From Sabulicella glaciei (lineage in GTDB: Bacteria > Pseudomonadota > Alphaproteobacteria > Acetobacterales > Acetobacteraceae): a stretch of 64,000 bases of DNA. The number at the start of each line of letters is the position of its first letter. Within the stretch, counting starts at the first letter, position 1. The position numbers were made by a program, and so were the translations under genes. The stretch covers positions 62,001 through 126,000 of the forward strand of contig NZ_JAPFQI010000002.1 of assembly GCF_026183895.1 (NCBI RefSeq), written 5' to 3'. The notes under the pieces are model-generated. The model was given only the letters and a program-made list of their open reading frames with translations, was not told the origin of the DNA and searched no databases. Shown one piece after another: positions 8,352 through 16,266 of the stretch.

Positions 8352-9179
8352 TCAGGCCGCGAAGCGGCGGGCGGCGCCCAGGCCGGCGAGGCCACCAACC
8401 AGCAGCAGCAGGCCGCCGGGAGCCGGAACCGGGGTCGGATTGCCGCCGGGGTTGCAGCCCGGCAGGTTCGGGTTGTTCTGGCAGGTATCCACGATCTCCT
8501 GCAGCTTGGCCGTGGCGAAGGTGCTGACGAATTGCTGCACCTCCTGCGGGTTGCTGGAACCAAGCTGGCTCAGATTGAACACCTGCCCGCCATTGCTGGT
8601 GGTCAGGTTGCCGAAGGAGGCGATGGTGCTGGTGCCCGACAGCACGGAGTTCAGCAGCGCCTGACGGTTCTTCAGCAGGCTGTCGGCCACGGCGGCCGTC
8701 ACCGAGGCGGCATTGACGCAGAGCGGCTGGGAGACGGTGCAGAAGTCGCCGTTGCTCGGCTCATCCGTGACCAGGATGATGTTGGTCAGCGAGTTCGTGC
8801 GGAAGTTCAGGGTGGAGGCCTGGTTGTCCAGGCCGTTCAGCGCGAAGGCGATGGCCGAGTAGCCGGGCTCGGTGCCGCCGTTGACGCGCAGGCCCTGCGC
8901 GGCCGTGGCGAAGTTGGTCGGATTGGTGAAGTTCGTGATCAGCCGGGGCACGACGTTGGCATCGCCGTAGCCGACCAGCGCGTAGGTCGCATCCACGCCG
9001 CCCGCCGACAGGATGCTGGCGAAGGCGCCGATGTTGTTGCGCAGATTGGCCTGGACGTTGCCCATGCTGCCGGACTCATCCACCACGAAGACGATGTCCG
9101 TGCGGATCGGCGCGGCGTTGGACACGCTGGCAAGCAGACACGCGATCGCCGCAATGGGCGCCGCAAGGATCTTTCGCAT
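8352..9179 (-). CDS. Secreted VWA-domain protein with PEP-CTERM-like sorting tail
   Basis: 275 aa. A signal peptide (MRKILAAPIAAIACLLASVSNA) precedes a von Willebrand A domain with the MIDAS motif DESGSMG, an S/T at SGTST and an acidic TDEPSNGD loop. The C-terminus ends in a VPAPGGLLLL...GLGAARRFAA tripartite tail: Pro-rich motif, hydrophobic helix, then Arg residues, as in PEP-CTERM/VPxxP exosortase substrates. Start ATG 9179 is preceded by a strong AGGAGG. It is expected to be exported and possibly released or anchored after tail processing. No exosortase gene is in this window, so dependence on one is inferred. Confidence 0.87.
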   Translation of the reverse strand: MRKILAAPIAAIACLLASVSNAAPIRTDIVFVVDESGSMGNVQANLRNNIGAFASILSAGGVDATYALVGYGDANVVPRLITNFTNPTNFATAAQGLRVNGGTEPGYSAIAFALNGLDNQASTLNFRTNSLTNIILVTDEPSNGDFCTVSQPLCVNAASVTAAVADSLLKNRQALLNSVLSGTSTIASFGNLTTSNGGQVFNLSQLGSSNPQEVQQFVSTFATAKLQEIVDTCQNNPNLPGCNPGGNPTPVPAPGGLLLLVGGLAGLGAARRFAA

Positions 9180-9375
9180 TGGTCCCTCCTCTTGAAGTAT
9201 CTGCAACACGATGGCTGCAGCCTCGCCGAGCAAGAAGCGGGCCAATGTTTGGATTCAGGCACTTGCGGCTAAGGTTGCCTCACTGTGTAAAGATTTGTTC
9301 GATGACGGAACGTTCATCTTTGCCGATGGAGCAGGTGCTTGGCCTCGCCACCCGAACCGCTGTCACGGCTCGACC

Positions 9376-10191
9376 CTAAAGTCCCAGCCGCGCCCAGGCC
9401 GCCCGTTCCTTCGCCGCAGCCAGCGCGCCCTCCGCGAGGGCCTGCCCCGACGGCAGCAGAGAAAAGGGAAAGCGCCGCCGCTTCCCGCCAACCCGCACCA
9501 GCTTCACTTTCGGCCCGAAGCGCCGCTCCGCTTCCGACCGCAAATCGCCCAGCCTGTCGCACAGCCCGAGGTCGAGGCCGCGCCGCCCGGCCCAGAACCG
9601 CCCGGTGAACAGTTCCGTTTCCGCCGCCTTCAGCCGCCCGCCGCGTCGCTCCCGCACCCAGGATTTGAATTCCTCGTGCAGGTCTTGCAGCAATTCCTCC
9701 AGCCGGGCGCGGTCGGTTTCGCGCTCGGGCAGGAAGGGATCGGCGGTGGCCTTTTCCGACCCGGCGGTGCGGAGCCGCCGTTCCACCCCGAGCCGCGCCA
9801 TCGCTTCCTGGAAGCCGAAGCCGGCGGAGATGACACCGATGGAGCCGATGATGCTGGCCGCGTCGGCGACAATCTCGTCCGCCGCGCAGGCGATCCAGTA
9901 GCCGCCCGAGGCCGCCGCATCCTCGCACACCGCGACGACGGGCAGCTTCTTCTCCGCCGCCAATTGCCGGATCCGCCGCGCGATCAGCGCGGATTGCACG
10001 GGCGACCCTCCGGGCGAGTTGACCGCCAGGAACACCGCCGAGGCACCCTTCAGGCTGAAGGCCCGCTCCAGCACCGGGGCCAGCCCAGCGAGGTTCAGCC
10101 CGCCCAGGAAGCCGGCGCGGGCGGAGATCGGCCCCTCCAGCCGCACGACGGCGACGGTGGGAGGGCGGGGGGACAGGAAGGGGATGCGCAT
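9376..10191 (-). CDS. sppA: S49 family signal peptide peptidase (SppA/SohB-like)
   Basis: 271 aa serine protease of the ClpP/crotonase fold that degrades cleaved signal peptides at the inner membrane. The signature NSPGGSP is followed by AASGGYWIACAAD, carrying the nucleophilic Ser, and by GSIGVI. Length fits the short SppA/SohB form with one catalytic domain. It lacks an obvious long N-terminal membrane anchor (MRIPFLSPRPPTVAVVRLEG), which is common in alphaproteobacterial copies. Start ATG at 10191 is chosen because it leads directly into the first beta strand. Confidence 0.88.
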   Translation of the reverse strand: MRIPFLSPRPPTVAVVRLEGPISARAGFLGGLNLAGLAPVLERAFSLKGASAVFLAVNSPGGSPVQSALIARRIRQLAAEKKLPVVAVCEDAAASGGYWIACAADEIVADAASIIGSIGVISAGFGFQEAMARLGVERRLRTAGSEKATADPFLPERETDRARLEELLQDLHEEFKSWVRERRGGRLKAAETELFTGRFWAGRRGLDLGLCDRLGDLRSEAERRFGPKVKLVRVGGKRRRFPFSLLPSGQALAEGALAAAKERAAWARLGL

Positions 10192-10304
10192 GGCCCAGAG
10201 ATGCCGATCCCCCGGCGGATCGCAACCACGGGCAGGGAACGCGGCGTTCAGGGCAGGTCCCGCCGGGCTTGATGCCCCGTCCCACCCATGCCCGGATTGT
10301 GCCC

Positions 10305-10718
10305 ATGACCGACATCGCAAGCCTGCTCCGCCAGACCCGCCGCATCGCCGTGGTCGGCGCGTCCAACAAGCCGGATCGCCCATCCTTCGGGGTGATGCGC
10401 TTCCTTCTCAACCGTGGCTACGAGGTGACGCCGGTCAATCCCGGGCTTGCCGGGCAGGAGATCCACGGCTGCCGCGTGGTCGGGTCGCTGGAGGAAGCGG
10501 GGCCGCTCGACATGGTGGACGTGTTCCGTCGTTCCTCCGATGCGGGCGCGGTGGCCGACGAGGCGGTCCGGCTGGGCGCCAAATCGGTCTGGATGCAGCT
10601 GGGCGTCGTGGACGAGGATGCCGCCGCCCGCGCCCGCGCCGCCGGGCTGGAGGTCGTGATGGACCGCTGTCCGGCGATCGAATGGGGGCGCCTGGGCCTG
10701 CCTTCGCGCATCGCGTGA
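10305..10718 (+). CDS. CoA-binding protein (YccU family)
   Basis: 137 aa single Rossmann domain: RRIAVVGASNKPDRPSFGVMRFL, then GYEVTPVNPGLAGQEIHG and VDVFRRSS. The family binds CoA; its cellular role is not established. Conserved C-terminal DRCPAIEW is present. ATG at 10305 gives the usual N-terminus; longer starts at 10269/10272 would add a proline-rich stretch unlike the family. It stands alone between the sppA-like gene and the DUF2076 gene. Confidence 0.85.
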   Translation: MTDIASLLRQTRRIAVVGASNKPDRPSFGVMRFLLNRGYEVTPVNPGLAGQEIHGCRVVGSLEEAGPLDMVDVFRRSSDAGAVADEAVRLGAKSVWMQLGVVDEDAAARARAAGLEVVMDRCPAIEWGRLGLPSRIA

Positions 10719-10825
10719 CGCGCGCGTAACCGTCCGACCAGATCCTTGAAATCCGGGCAGGGTCGGGCCATTTCCGCCGCCGTCCGGGGCCCAGCGAAAT
10801 CGCCCCCCTCAGGAGGGAAGGACAC

Positions 10826-11560
10826 ATGACCGAGGAAGAACGCCGGATCATCACGGAATACGTGCAGCGCGTCGCGGGGGCGGCGCCCACCGCGCCATCC
10901 GGCGGACCGTGGAATTCTGGCCGCGTGCCCAGCACCGGCCAGGGTGCGGCGCCCAACCTGCCCCCGGTGGACCCGGAGGCGGACCGGCTGATCGGCGAGC
11001 TGTTCAGCCGCCACCCGGAGGCGCGCTACCGCCTGACCCAGACCGCCTTCGTGCAGGAGCACGCGCTGGTCCAGGCGCAGAATCGCATCCAGGAGTTGGA
11101 GTGGGAGCTTGAGGGCGCCCAGCGCCAGACCCAGGCCGCCAGCAATCGCGGCTTCTTCGGCCTCGGCGGCTCGCGCCCCGCGCCGATGCCACCCCGCCCG
11201 CAGCCCGTCCAGGCGCCGGGCAACGTGAACCCGGCGATGATGGGCCGGCAGGGTCCCGGCTTCCTCGGCACCGCGATGATGACGGCGGCGGGCGTCGCCG
11301 GCGGCATGGTGCTGGGCAACATGCTGATGGGCGCCTTCGGTGGCGGCGGCGCCGCCGCAGCCGCGACCACGGGGGGCGGCTTCGGGACGGAGGCGGTGCC
11401 CACCTCCTCCCCCTGGACCGACCCCGGCTCGGCCTCTGGCGACAACGACGCCACGGCGGGCGGCTATGACGCGACGCCGGCCGGCTACGACGATGCCTCG
11501 GGCGGGTATGACGATGCCGCCGGCGGCTACGACGACGGCGATTTCGGCGACGAGATCTGA
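10826..11560 (+). CDS. DUF2076 domain protein with Gly/Tyr/Asp-rich tail
   Basis: 244 aa, function unknown. The N-terminal DUF2076 pattern is clear: MTEEERRIITEYV, then DPEADRLIGELFSRHPEA and RLTQTAFVQEHAL...IQELEWEL, which is helical and coiled-coil-like. The middle is Pro/Gly-rich with a hydrophobic segment (FLGTAMMTAAGVAGGMVLG). The C-terminus is a low-complexity run of G-G-Y-D / A-G-Y-D-D units ending in acidic residues. AGGAGG lies ten bases before the ATG. Family members are described as periplasmic or envelope-associated; no classical signal peptide is seen here. Confidence 0.85.
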   Translation: MTEEERRIITEYVQRVAGAAPTAPSGGPWNSGRVPSTGQGAAPNLPPVDPEADRLIGELFSRHPEARYRLTQTAFVQEHALVQAQNRIQELEWELEGAQRQTQAASNRGFFGLGGSRPAPMPPRPQPVQAPGNVNPAMMGRQGPGFLGTAMMTAAGVAGGMVLGNMLMGAFGGGGAAAAATTGGGFGTEAVPTSSPWTDPGSASGDNDATAGGYDATPAGYDDASGGYDDAAGGYDDGDFGDEI

Positions 11561-11629
11561 CGCCGTGCGCGGCGGGGGCGCGATCCCCCGCCGCTTGCGC
11601 CGCCCCCTTTGCGGCGCGATGAAGCGCCC

Positions 11630-12469
11630 ATGCGCCTTCCGGACCTCGACCTCGACCTGCTGCGCGGCTTCGTGACGGTCGCCGAGCGCGGCGGCTTCAC
11701 CGCGGCGGGGCAGGCGCTCGGCCTCACCCAGTCGGCCGTGTCGCTCAAGGTGAAGCGGCTGGAGGAGATCCTGGGCCGCCCGGTGCTGGTGCGCGGCCCC
11801 AAGCGTGTGTCCCTCACGCGCGAGGGCGAAACGCTGTTGGCCTATAGCCGCCGCATGCTGGCGCTGAACGAGGAGGCGGTGCGCCGCTTCGTGGCCCCAC
11901 CCGTGGAGGGGAAGCTGCGCCTCGGCGTCGCCGACCACTTCGTGCCGCGCCACCTCACCCCCACCCTGGCGCGCTATGCCCGCACCTGGCCCGAGCTTCG
12001 CATCGAGGTGGAGGTCGGCCGCTCCCACGAGCTGCGCGCGCAGCTGGCGCGGGAGGAGCTGGACCTCGTTCTCGGCAAGCGCCGCGACGGGGAAACGGAA
12101 GGTCGGCTCCTCTTCACCGATGCGGTGATCTGGGTGGCGGCGCCGGATTTCGTCCCGCCGGAGGGGCGTCCCTTGCCGCTGGCGATGCTGCCGCAGGGCT
12201 GCATGTTCCGCGACCGCGCCCTGACCGCCCTGGCCCGTGCCGGCATCGCCTTCGAGGTGGTCTACACCTCCCCTTCGCTGATGGGCGTGGCGGCGGCGGC
12301 GCAGGCGGGGTTCGCGCTGACGGTGCTGGGCCGCACCGGCATCCTGGACGGGCTGGTGGAGCGGCCGGGCCTGCCGGCGCTGGGCACGGCGGAGATGTGC
12401 CTGTTCGGCGACGCCGGCAACCGCTCGCCCCTGGTGGAGCCTTTGATCGAGGAACTCCGCGCCGGCTGA
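11630..12469 (+). CDS. LysR-family transcriptional regulator
   Basis: 279 aa. N-terminal winged HTH: LDLLRGFVTVAERGGFTAAGQALGLTQSAVSLKVKRLEEILG, then RPVLVRGPKRVSLTREGE. The C-terminal effector-binding domain runs from residue 85 (GKLRLGVADHFV). Start ATG at 11630 places the HTH at the usual position; an upstream in-frame start at 11609 is less likely. The gene is co-oriented with the SemiSWEET gene 33 bp downstream, so that transporter is one possible target. The effector is unknown. Confidence 0.92.
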   Translation: MRLPDLDLDLLRGFVTVAERGGFTAAGQALGLTQSAVSLKVKRLEEILGRPVLVRGPKRVSLTREGETLLAYSRRMLALNEEAVRRFVAPPVEGKLRLGVADHFVPRHLTPTLARYARTWPELRIEVEVGRSHELRAQLAREELDLVLGKRRDGETEGRLLFTDAVIWVAAPDFVPPEGRPLPLAMLPQGCMFRDRALTALARAGIAFEVVYTSPSLMGVAAAAQAGFALTVLGRTGILDGLVERPGLPALGTAEMCLFGDAGNRSPLVEPLIEELRAG

Positions 12470-12502
12470 AACGGGAGGGCTCCTGGCGGCATTCAGCCCC
12501 GC

Positions 12503-12793
12503 ATGGCGCTTGCGGACATCGTCGGTGGCTTGGCCACCCTCTGCTCTATCTCCTCCTTCGTGCCACAGGCCTGGAAGGTGATCCGCACCCGCGACACGGA
12601 TGCCATCTCGACCCGCATGTACGTGCTGACCGTCACGGGGTTCAGCCTGTGGCTCACCTACGGGATCATGCTGGGCGCGCTGCCGCTGATCGCGGCCAAC
12701 GGGGTCTGCCTGCTGCTCTCGGCCTTCATCCTGGCCATGAAGCTGCTGCCCCGCCGCAAGCGCGAGGAGGTGGCGCAGAGCTTAGGCGGGTGA
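12503..12793 (+). CDS. SemiSWEET/PQ-loop family transporter
   Basis: 96 aa with three transmembrane helices (about 6-24, 39-58, 62-82), the size of bacterial SemiSWEET half-transporters, which dimerise to move sugars. The PQ motif is visible in SSFVPQAWKVIRTRDT, followed by DAISTRMYVL, characteristic of the family. It ends with a basic tail. It follows the LysR gene closely. Substrate unknown. Confidence 0.88.
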   Translation: MALADIVGGLATLCSISSFVPQAWKVIRTRDTDAISTRMYVLTVTGFSLWLTYGIMLGALPLIAANGVCLLLSAFILAMKLLPRRKREEVAQSLGG

Positions 12794-12979
12794 GAGGTGG
12801 GGTTACGCCACACGGCACTTTGCCTTCGCCAGCACTGTGAGCCATTCTTTTGGAACAGATTCACGCGTGCATAGGTCCAGCACATAAAGCGACCCGCCCA
12901 GTCTGCTTCGTGTGCAGCATGGCTGTATAAGGAGCCTAGAGTGACCCCTCTGGGGTGGGTAGCTGTGGCGTCGGAGTTT

Positions 12980-13330
12980 GACAGTTTACGGGGCCATCTG
13001 GGATCGACCATCACTGTGGCAAGTGGGTGAAGATCGGCGCCATTGCAGGCCAAGCTGTGGCGTCGGATCCGCTGCCAGCTATAGCTGCTCTTCAGCATGT
13101 CGAGTACGTGCTCGACTTGACTTCGCATCGGTACGATCGCGGCGTTTATAAAGGCTGCCGCAGTGCCAGCCGGGGCGTGATCTCGTCCGACGTGTCGTCG
13201 CTGAGCATAAACTCGCGGGAATGGCGGATGGATAGGGGGCCGCCAGCGCTTTCTCAAGGTCAGGATCGGAGAGCTGGTATGCTGCACAAGCAGCAGCGTG
13301 CGGAACAGCGCAGCGGCGGACAGTCCGGGC
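12980..13330 (-). pseudogene. IS5-family transposase remnant, frameshifted with central deletion
   Basis: Within the 858-bp gap between the SemiSWEET and glycosyltransferase-like genes, minus-strand frames give pieces of one IS5-type transposase. ALFRTLLLVQH and then YQLSDPDLEKALA come from the N-terminal domain, SDDTSDEITP lies in a third frame, and PMRSQVEHVLDMLKSSY followed by SLACNGADLHPLATVM comes from the C-terminal end. The catalytic centre between them is missing. The pieces need at least two frame changes, so it is dead. The rest of the gap holds nothing I recognise. It marks the left side of the AT-richer island. Confidence 0.7.
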
Positions 13331-13651
13331 GGCCATTGGGGCGACCCTGGTGGGTCAGGAGGTCCTCCTGCATACACAGTCAATCGGGCCGGCTATGTCC
13401 AACCTGCGATTCGTGCTGCCGCCAGTTGGCAGTAAGGCTGCCTTGTCAGATCCGCAATGAGCCATCCTTGAGCGCCCCTTGTGCCGAAGGTGGTCTCGAA
13501 TCAGTGCCGAGCACAATCAGTAAAGCGTCTCGCATCAGCCTCTAACAGGCGAGGCGAGTCAGGTGTGGCTTTTGATGTGCAATCGCTATAATTCGCCAGT
13601 TTTACATTTCACCTCGGGTCCAAGGGCTGTCCCTGAGGCAACATTAGGAGT

Positions 13652-14470
13652 ATGCACCGAATGGAGGATTTCCAGTCGCAGCCTAGAGTTGCTCTTCTGC
13701 TGGACGCCCATAAGACTGATCCTTTAGTTTTTTACCAATTCAGAACTTTGACGGAAGCGCTTTCGCCGGAGATTGCGGTATTTTTAATTTATCATGCTCC
13801 GAAAGCAGAGTTTATGGTCAGGAGTAACATAATCGTCTTAAATGACGAAGAAATTTTTCTTAGACAGAGTTCCTTGAAGCGCGGAACTTCGCAAATCATA
13901 CCTGGAAATCCAGACCTCAAAATGATCCGCTCGGCGGAACTCCTGTCAGAATTTGATTATTACTTGAGGATGGAGTTTGACGTGCTTTGCGTTTCCCCCG
14001 TACGGGATACAATCTTTCGAACGATTAATCGATTTATCACTTACGACTTCGTCGGGGCACGACTAGTAGACAAGCAGCGGTATCCAGGTTTCTTTTGGTG
14101 GAATACTCTCAGTGTGCCGGAGTCAATTGGTACGGCACTCCGCCCGGCCGATATCTGGAAGGCTTTTTTGCCCCTCTGCTTCTGCAGCCGCTCGTTTATT
14201 GAGAGCTATCGGGATGCCCTCGCGCTTGGGTGGCGTGGCCATTATGAAGTTACGATGCCTACTATTGCCGCCCTCGCAGGTTTCAAAATTTGTGATTTCG
14301 AGAGTAAATGGCCAGGGATGACAAACGATCGAAATTTCCGTGCTGATAAGATTAGCGATCCGCAGAAACTAGATTCGGAGTTTGTCCACCCCGTAAAAGA
14401 CATAAACCTTGCCATGGAGATGTTTGGTTTTCGAGAAATGGCAGTTGCCTGTGAGAGGTCGAGAGAATGA
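13652..14470 (+). CDS. Glycosyltransferase-like protein of foreign base composition
   Basis: 272 aa, not assigned to a named family with confidence. It begins QPRVALLLDAHKTDPLVFYQF. It contains FDYYLRMEFDVLCVSP, where an acidic E-F-D stretch follows a hydrophobic strand as in GT-A enzymes, and then YDFVGARLVDKQRYPGFFWWN. This layout resembles nucleotide-sugar transferases without a signal peptide or membrane helices. Its codons are visibly A/T-rich compared with neighbours (TTT, ATT, AAA frequent), suggesting horizontal acquisition. Start ATG at 13652; ATG at 13661 is an alternative. Confidence 0.6.
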   Translation: MHRMEDFQSQPRVALLLDAHKTDPLVFYQFRTLTEALSPEIAVFLIYHAPKAEFMVRSNIIVLNDEEIFLRQSSLKRGTSQIIPGNPDLKMIRSAELLSEFDYYLRMEFDVLCVSPVRDTIFRTINRFITYDFVGARLVDKQRYPGFFWWNTLSVPESIGTALRPADIWKAFLPLCFCSRSFIESYRDALALGWRGHYEVTMPTIAALAGFKICDFESKWPGMTNDRNFRADKISDPQKLDSEFVHPVKDINLAMEMFGFREMAVACERSRE

Positions 14471-14696
14471 ACGGCTGCGAATCTATCGCAGCGGGAGTCC
14501 AAGTCGGCCAGCACATGGTAGCAGAAGCTTCACCGGAGCCAGGCACTTACCGTGCGGTATCGCCTTGCGGGGCTGTGCGGTCATGAAGGGCCGCAGAAAG
14601 CAGTGCCTGAGCGGCATCCCGCTTTTAAGGCATCTACGAGATGCCACGAAATTGCAGCGTAAAATATATGTGTTCTCGCAGAATGGGAGAGGATAA
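14471..14696 (+). other. Non-coding gap inside the AT-richer island
   Basis: 226 bp between the glycosyltransferase-like and methyltransferase-like genes. An ATG at 14467 overlaps the preceding stop and opens 38 codons, but that frame has no recognisable similarity and ends early. The middle of the gap (about 14500-14640) is GC-richer than the genes on each side, so it may be host or IS-derived debris. A Shine-Dalgarno for the next gene lies at its end. Confidence 0.4.
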
Positions 14697-15269
14697 TTGA
14701 AAATATGGATGAGCGATGGGGAGATCTGTCTATTCAAAAGTTTTCTCAATTGCGCAGAGAGCTATGTCGAATTTGGCTCGGGGGGGAGCACCCATCTGGC
14801 CGCCTCAATTGTGAAAAGCTCTGTAGTTTCGGTTGACTCTTCTCGTGAGTGGTTAGATAAGGTCCTTCATTCGTGCATGGAAGACAAGACGCCAATCCTG
14901 CCGACCTTACATCATGTAGATATCGGGCCAACGGGAGATTGGGGGACGCCAATAAGGCCATATGAGAAAGAGAAATGGTCTAATTATTACTTGGAGGTTT
15001 GGGCAATTCCTTATTCGAGGAATGCGAATCTTTACTTAATCGATGGAAGGTTTCGTGTCGCGTGTTTTATGCAGTCACTCCTCAACTCCAAGCAAGATTC
15101 ATTCATTGCGATTCACGATTTCCGAGGCAGGTCTCAGTATCAGATAGTGCATGAGGTAGCACAGGAAGTCGCTCGTTTTGGCGAACTCTCAGTATTTTGC
15201 AAGGGTAGTAAATTTTCAGAAGATCGGGTTCAGCAAATATTCAGTGATTATGAATATGATCCTAATTAA
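14697..15269 (+). CDS. SAM-dependent methyltransferase-like protein
   Basis: 190 aa. The nucleotide-binding motif I is visible as YVEFGSGGSTHLAAS, followed by SSVVSVDSSREW (an acidic residue ending strand 2) and NLYLIDGRFRVAC (motif near strand 4), then SFIAIHDF. This matches small class I methyltransferases found in glycan clusters; the acceptor is unknown. Start is TTG at 14697, four bases after GGGAGAGG; an in-frame ATG at 14709 would also work but is far from the ribosome site. The codons are A/T-rich like the preceding gene, so both probably arrived together. Confidence 0.6.
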   Translation: MKIWMSDGEICLFKSFLNCAESYVEFGSGGSTHLAASIVKSSVVSVDSSREWLDKVLHSCMEDKTPILPTLHHVDIGPTGDWGTPIRPYEKEKWSNYYLEVWAIPYSRNANLYLIDGRFRVACFMQSLLNSKQDSFIAIHDFRGRSQYQIVHEVAQEVARFGELSVFCKGSKFSEDRVQQIFSDYEYDPN

Positions 15270-15306
15270 ACAAATGCGCGTCTTGAAGCCCTGTCTATTT
15301 GTTTAA
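15266..15306. repeat. 10-bp inverted repeat at the island edge
   Basis: TTAAACAAAT at 15266-15275 and ATTTGTTTAA at 15297-15306 are perfect inverted copies separated by 21 bases. The left arm overlaps the stop codon of the methyltransferase-like gene. AT-richness drops to host level just beyond the right arm. It may be a weak terminator or the end of the acquired segment. Confidence 0.5.
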
Positions 15307-15369
15307 ACCTTCACCCTGGCACAAAAATTGCGGCAGCTGAGCAGCCAGTGGATGAAGGATCCAGCCACC

Positions 15370-15757
15370 ATGAGGATCGGTGAAGCCGCCCGGCGCAGCG
15401 GGGTGAACGCCAAGATGATCCGGCACTACGGGCTGATCGGCTTGTTGCGGCCAGGGCGGCACGCCAACAACTACCGCCTCTACACCGAGCAGACGGTCGC
15501 GCGGCTGCGCTTCATCCGGCACGCGCGCGAACTCGCACTGCCGCTCCCGGAAGTGCAGGCGCTGCTCAGCCTCTGACGGTGGCGCGACGCCCGAGGAGAT
15601 GCGGCAGCGCGCGGCGGCGGAAGTGGAGCGGCTCGCGGGCAACGGCGAGGCGCTGAAGGCCCTGGTGGCGGCGTTGCGCGACCTCATCGAGACAACGGAC
15701 GAGGATCGACCCCAAGCGCCTCGCTTTGAAGGCGTGGAGCCTCATCTTCTCATCTAG
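15370..15757 (+). pseudogene. MerR-family regulator, inactivated
   Basis: The N-terminal MerR DNA-binding domain is intact: MRIGEAARRSGVNAKMIRHY, GLLRPGRHANNYRLYTEQTV, then LALPLPEVQALLSL, the CueR/HmrR-like pattern. A TGA follows at 15574-15576. The expected W-R-D-A continues in the same frame directly after TGA-CGG, and then a further frame change is needed to read EEMRQRAAAEVERLAGNGEAL, the C-terminal coiled coil. One nonsense codon and one frameshift make it a pseudogene. The metal-sensing C-terminal Cys region is not recognisable. Confidence 0.75.
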
Positions 15758-15923
15758 CGGGCGGGTCCGAACGTCACGCGCGATGTTTCAGGGGCGCGAC
15801 GCGGCGTCGGGTGCGGGCCCAGGGGCGAGATTTGTTTCTCTGCCCCGCGCAGGGAACACGCGGCGATCCGACGGAGCAGGCCCCTGCCGATCGCGCAGAA
15901 GGAGTGCCCGTCATGAAAGAGAA

Positions 15924-15957
15924 GCGCTCCGGCCTTTCGGGGGGAAGGCCGGAGCGC
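15924..15957 (-). terminator. 13-bp perfect stem terminator
   Basis: GCGCTCCGGCCTT / AAGGCCGGAGCGC with an eight-base loop. On the minus strand it is followed by TTCTCTTTC. It lies 30 bp past the stop of the truncated PEP-CTERM-like gene and fits its rho-independent terminator. Confidence 0.75.
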
Positions 15958-15986
15958 GGTGCCTGAAGCCTCGGGGGGGGAAGGCT

Positions 15987-16266
15987 TTATACGGTCTTGC
16001 GACGCACCAGGCCAAGACCGAGCAGGCCGACGCACAGCAATGCGAGACCGGCGGGGGCGGGCACCGGCGCCGGGGGCTGGCCCACGGACAGGGCGTAAAA
16101 GGTTTCCGGGCCGCCATCGGCACCGCTCACGCGGGCGAACAGGCCGAGACGGTTGGTGCCGTCCGCGAAGAAGGGCGTGGCGTCGGCGACGCTGTTCGTG
16201 TCGAGCGCGAAGGCGAAGCCCGCATTGCCGATGCCCGGGAAGCCATCGGCGAAGAAGGCCGGCTTA
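15987..16266 (-). pseudogene. C-terminal remnant of a PEP-CTERM-like protein, cut by IS630
   Basis: About 93 residues remain, beginning at the IS junction with KPAFFADGFPGIGNAGFAF and ending PVPAPAGLALL...GLGLVRRKTV, the same Pro-motif/hydrophobic/Arg tail as the VWA protein at 8352-9179. No start codon belongs to the fragment; the upstream part was replaced by the IS630 element and is not found on its other side. The intact protein would have been a secreted exosortase-type substrate. Its own terminator is still present downstream. Confidence 0.75.

Noticed and set aside
11455-11550. Possible DNA tandem repeat in the DUF2076 gene
   Set aside because: The periodicity is at protein level (G/Y/D units) with varied codons, so it is a low-complexity protein tail rather than a DNA repeat or array.
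14467-14583. 38-codon frame overlapping the end of the glycosyltransferase-like gene
   Set aside because: ATGA overlap is suggestive, but the peptide has no recognisable features and sits in a GC-richer debris zone.
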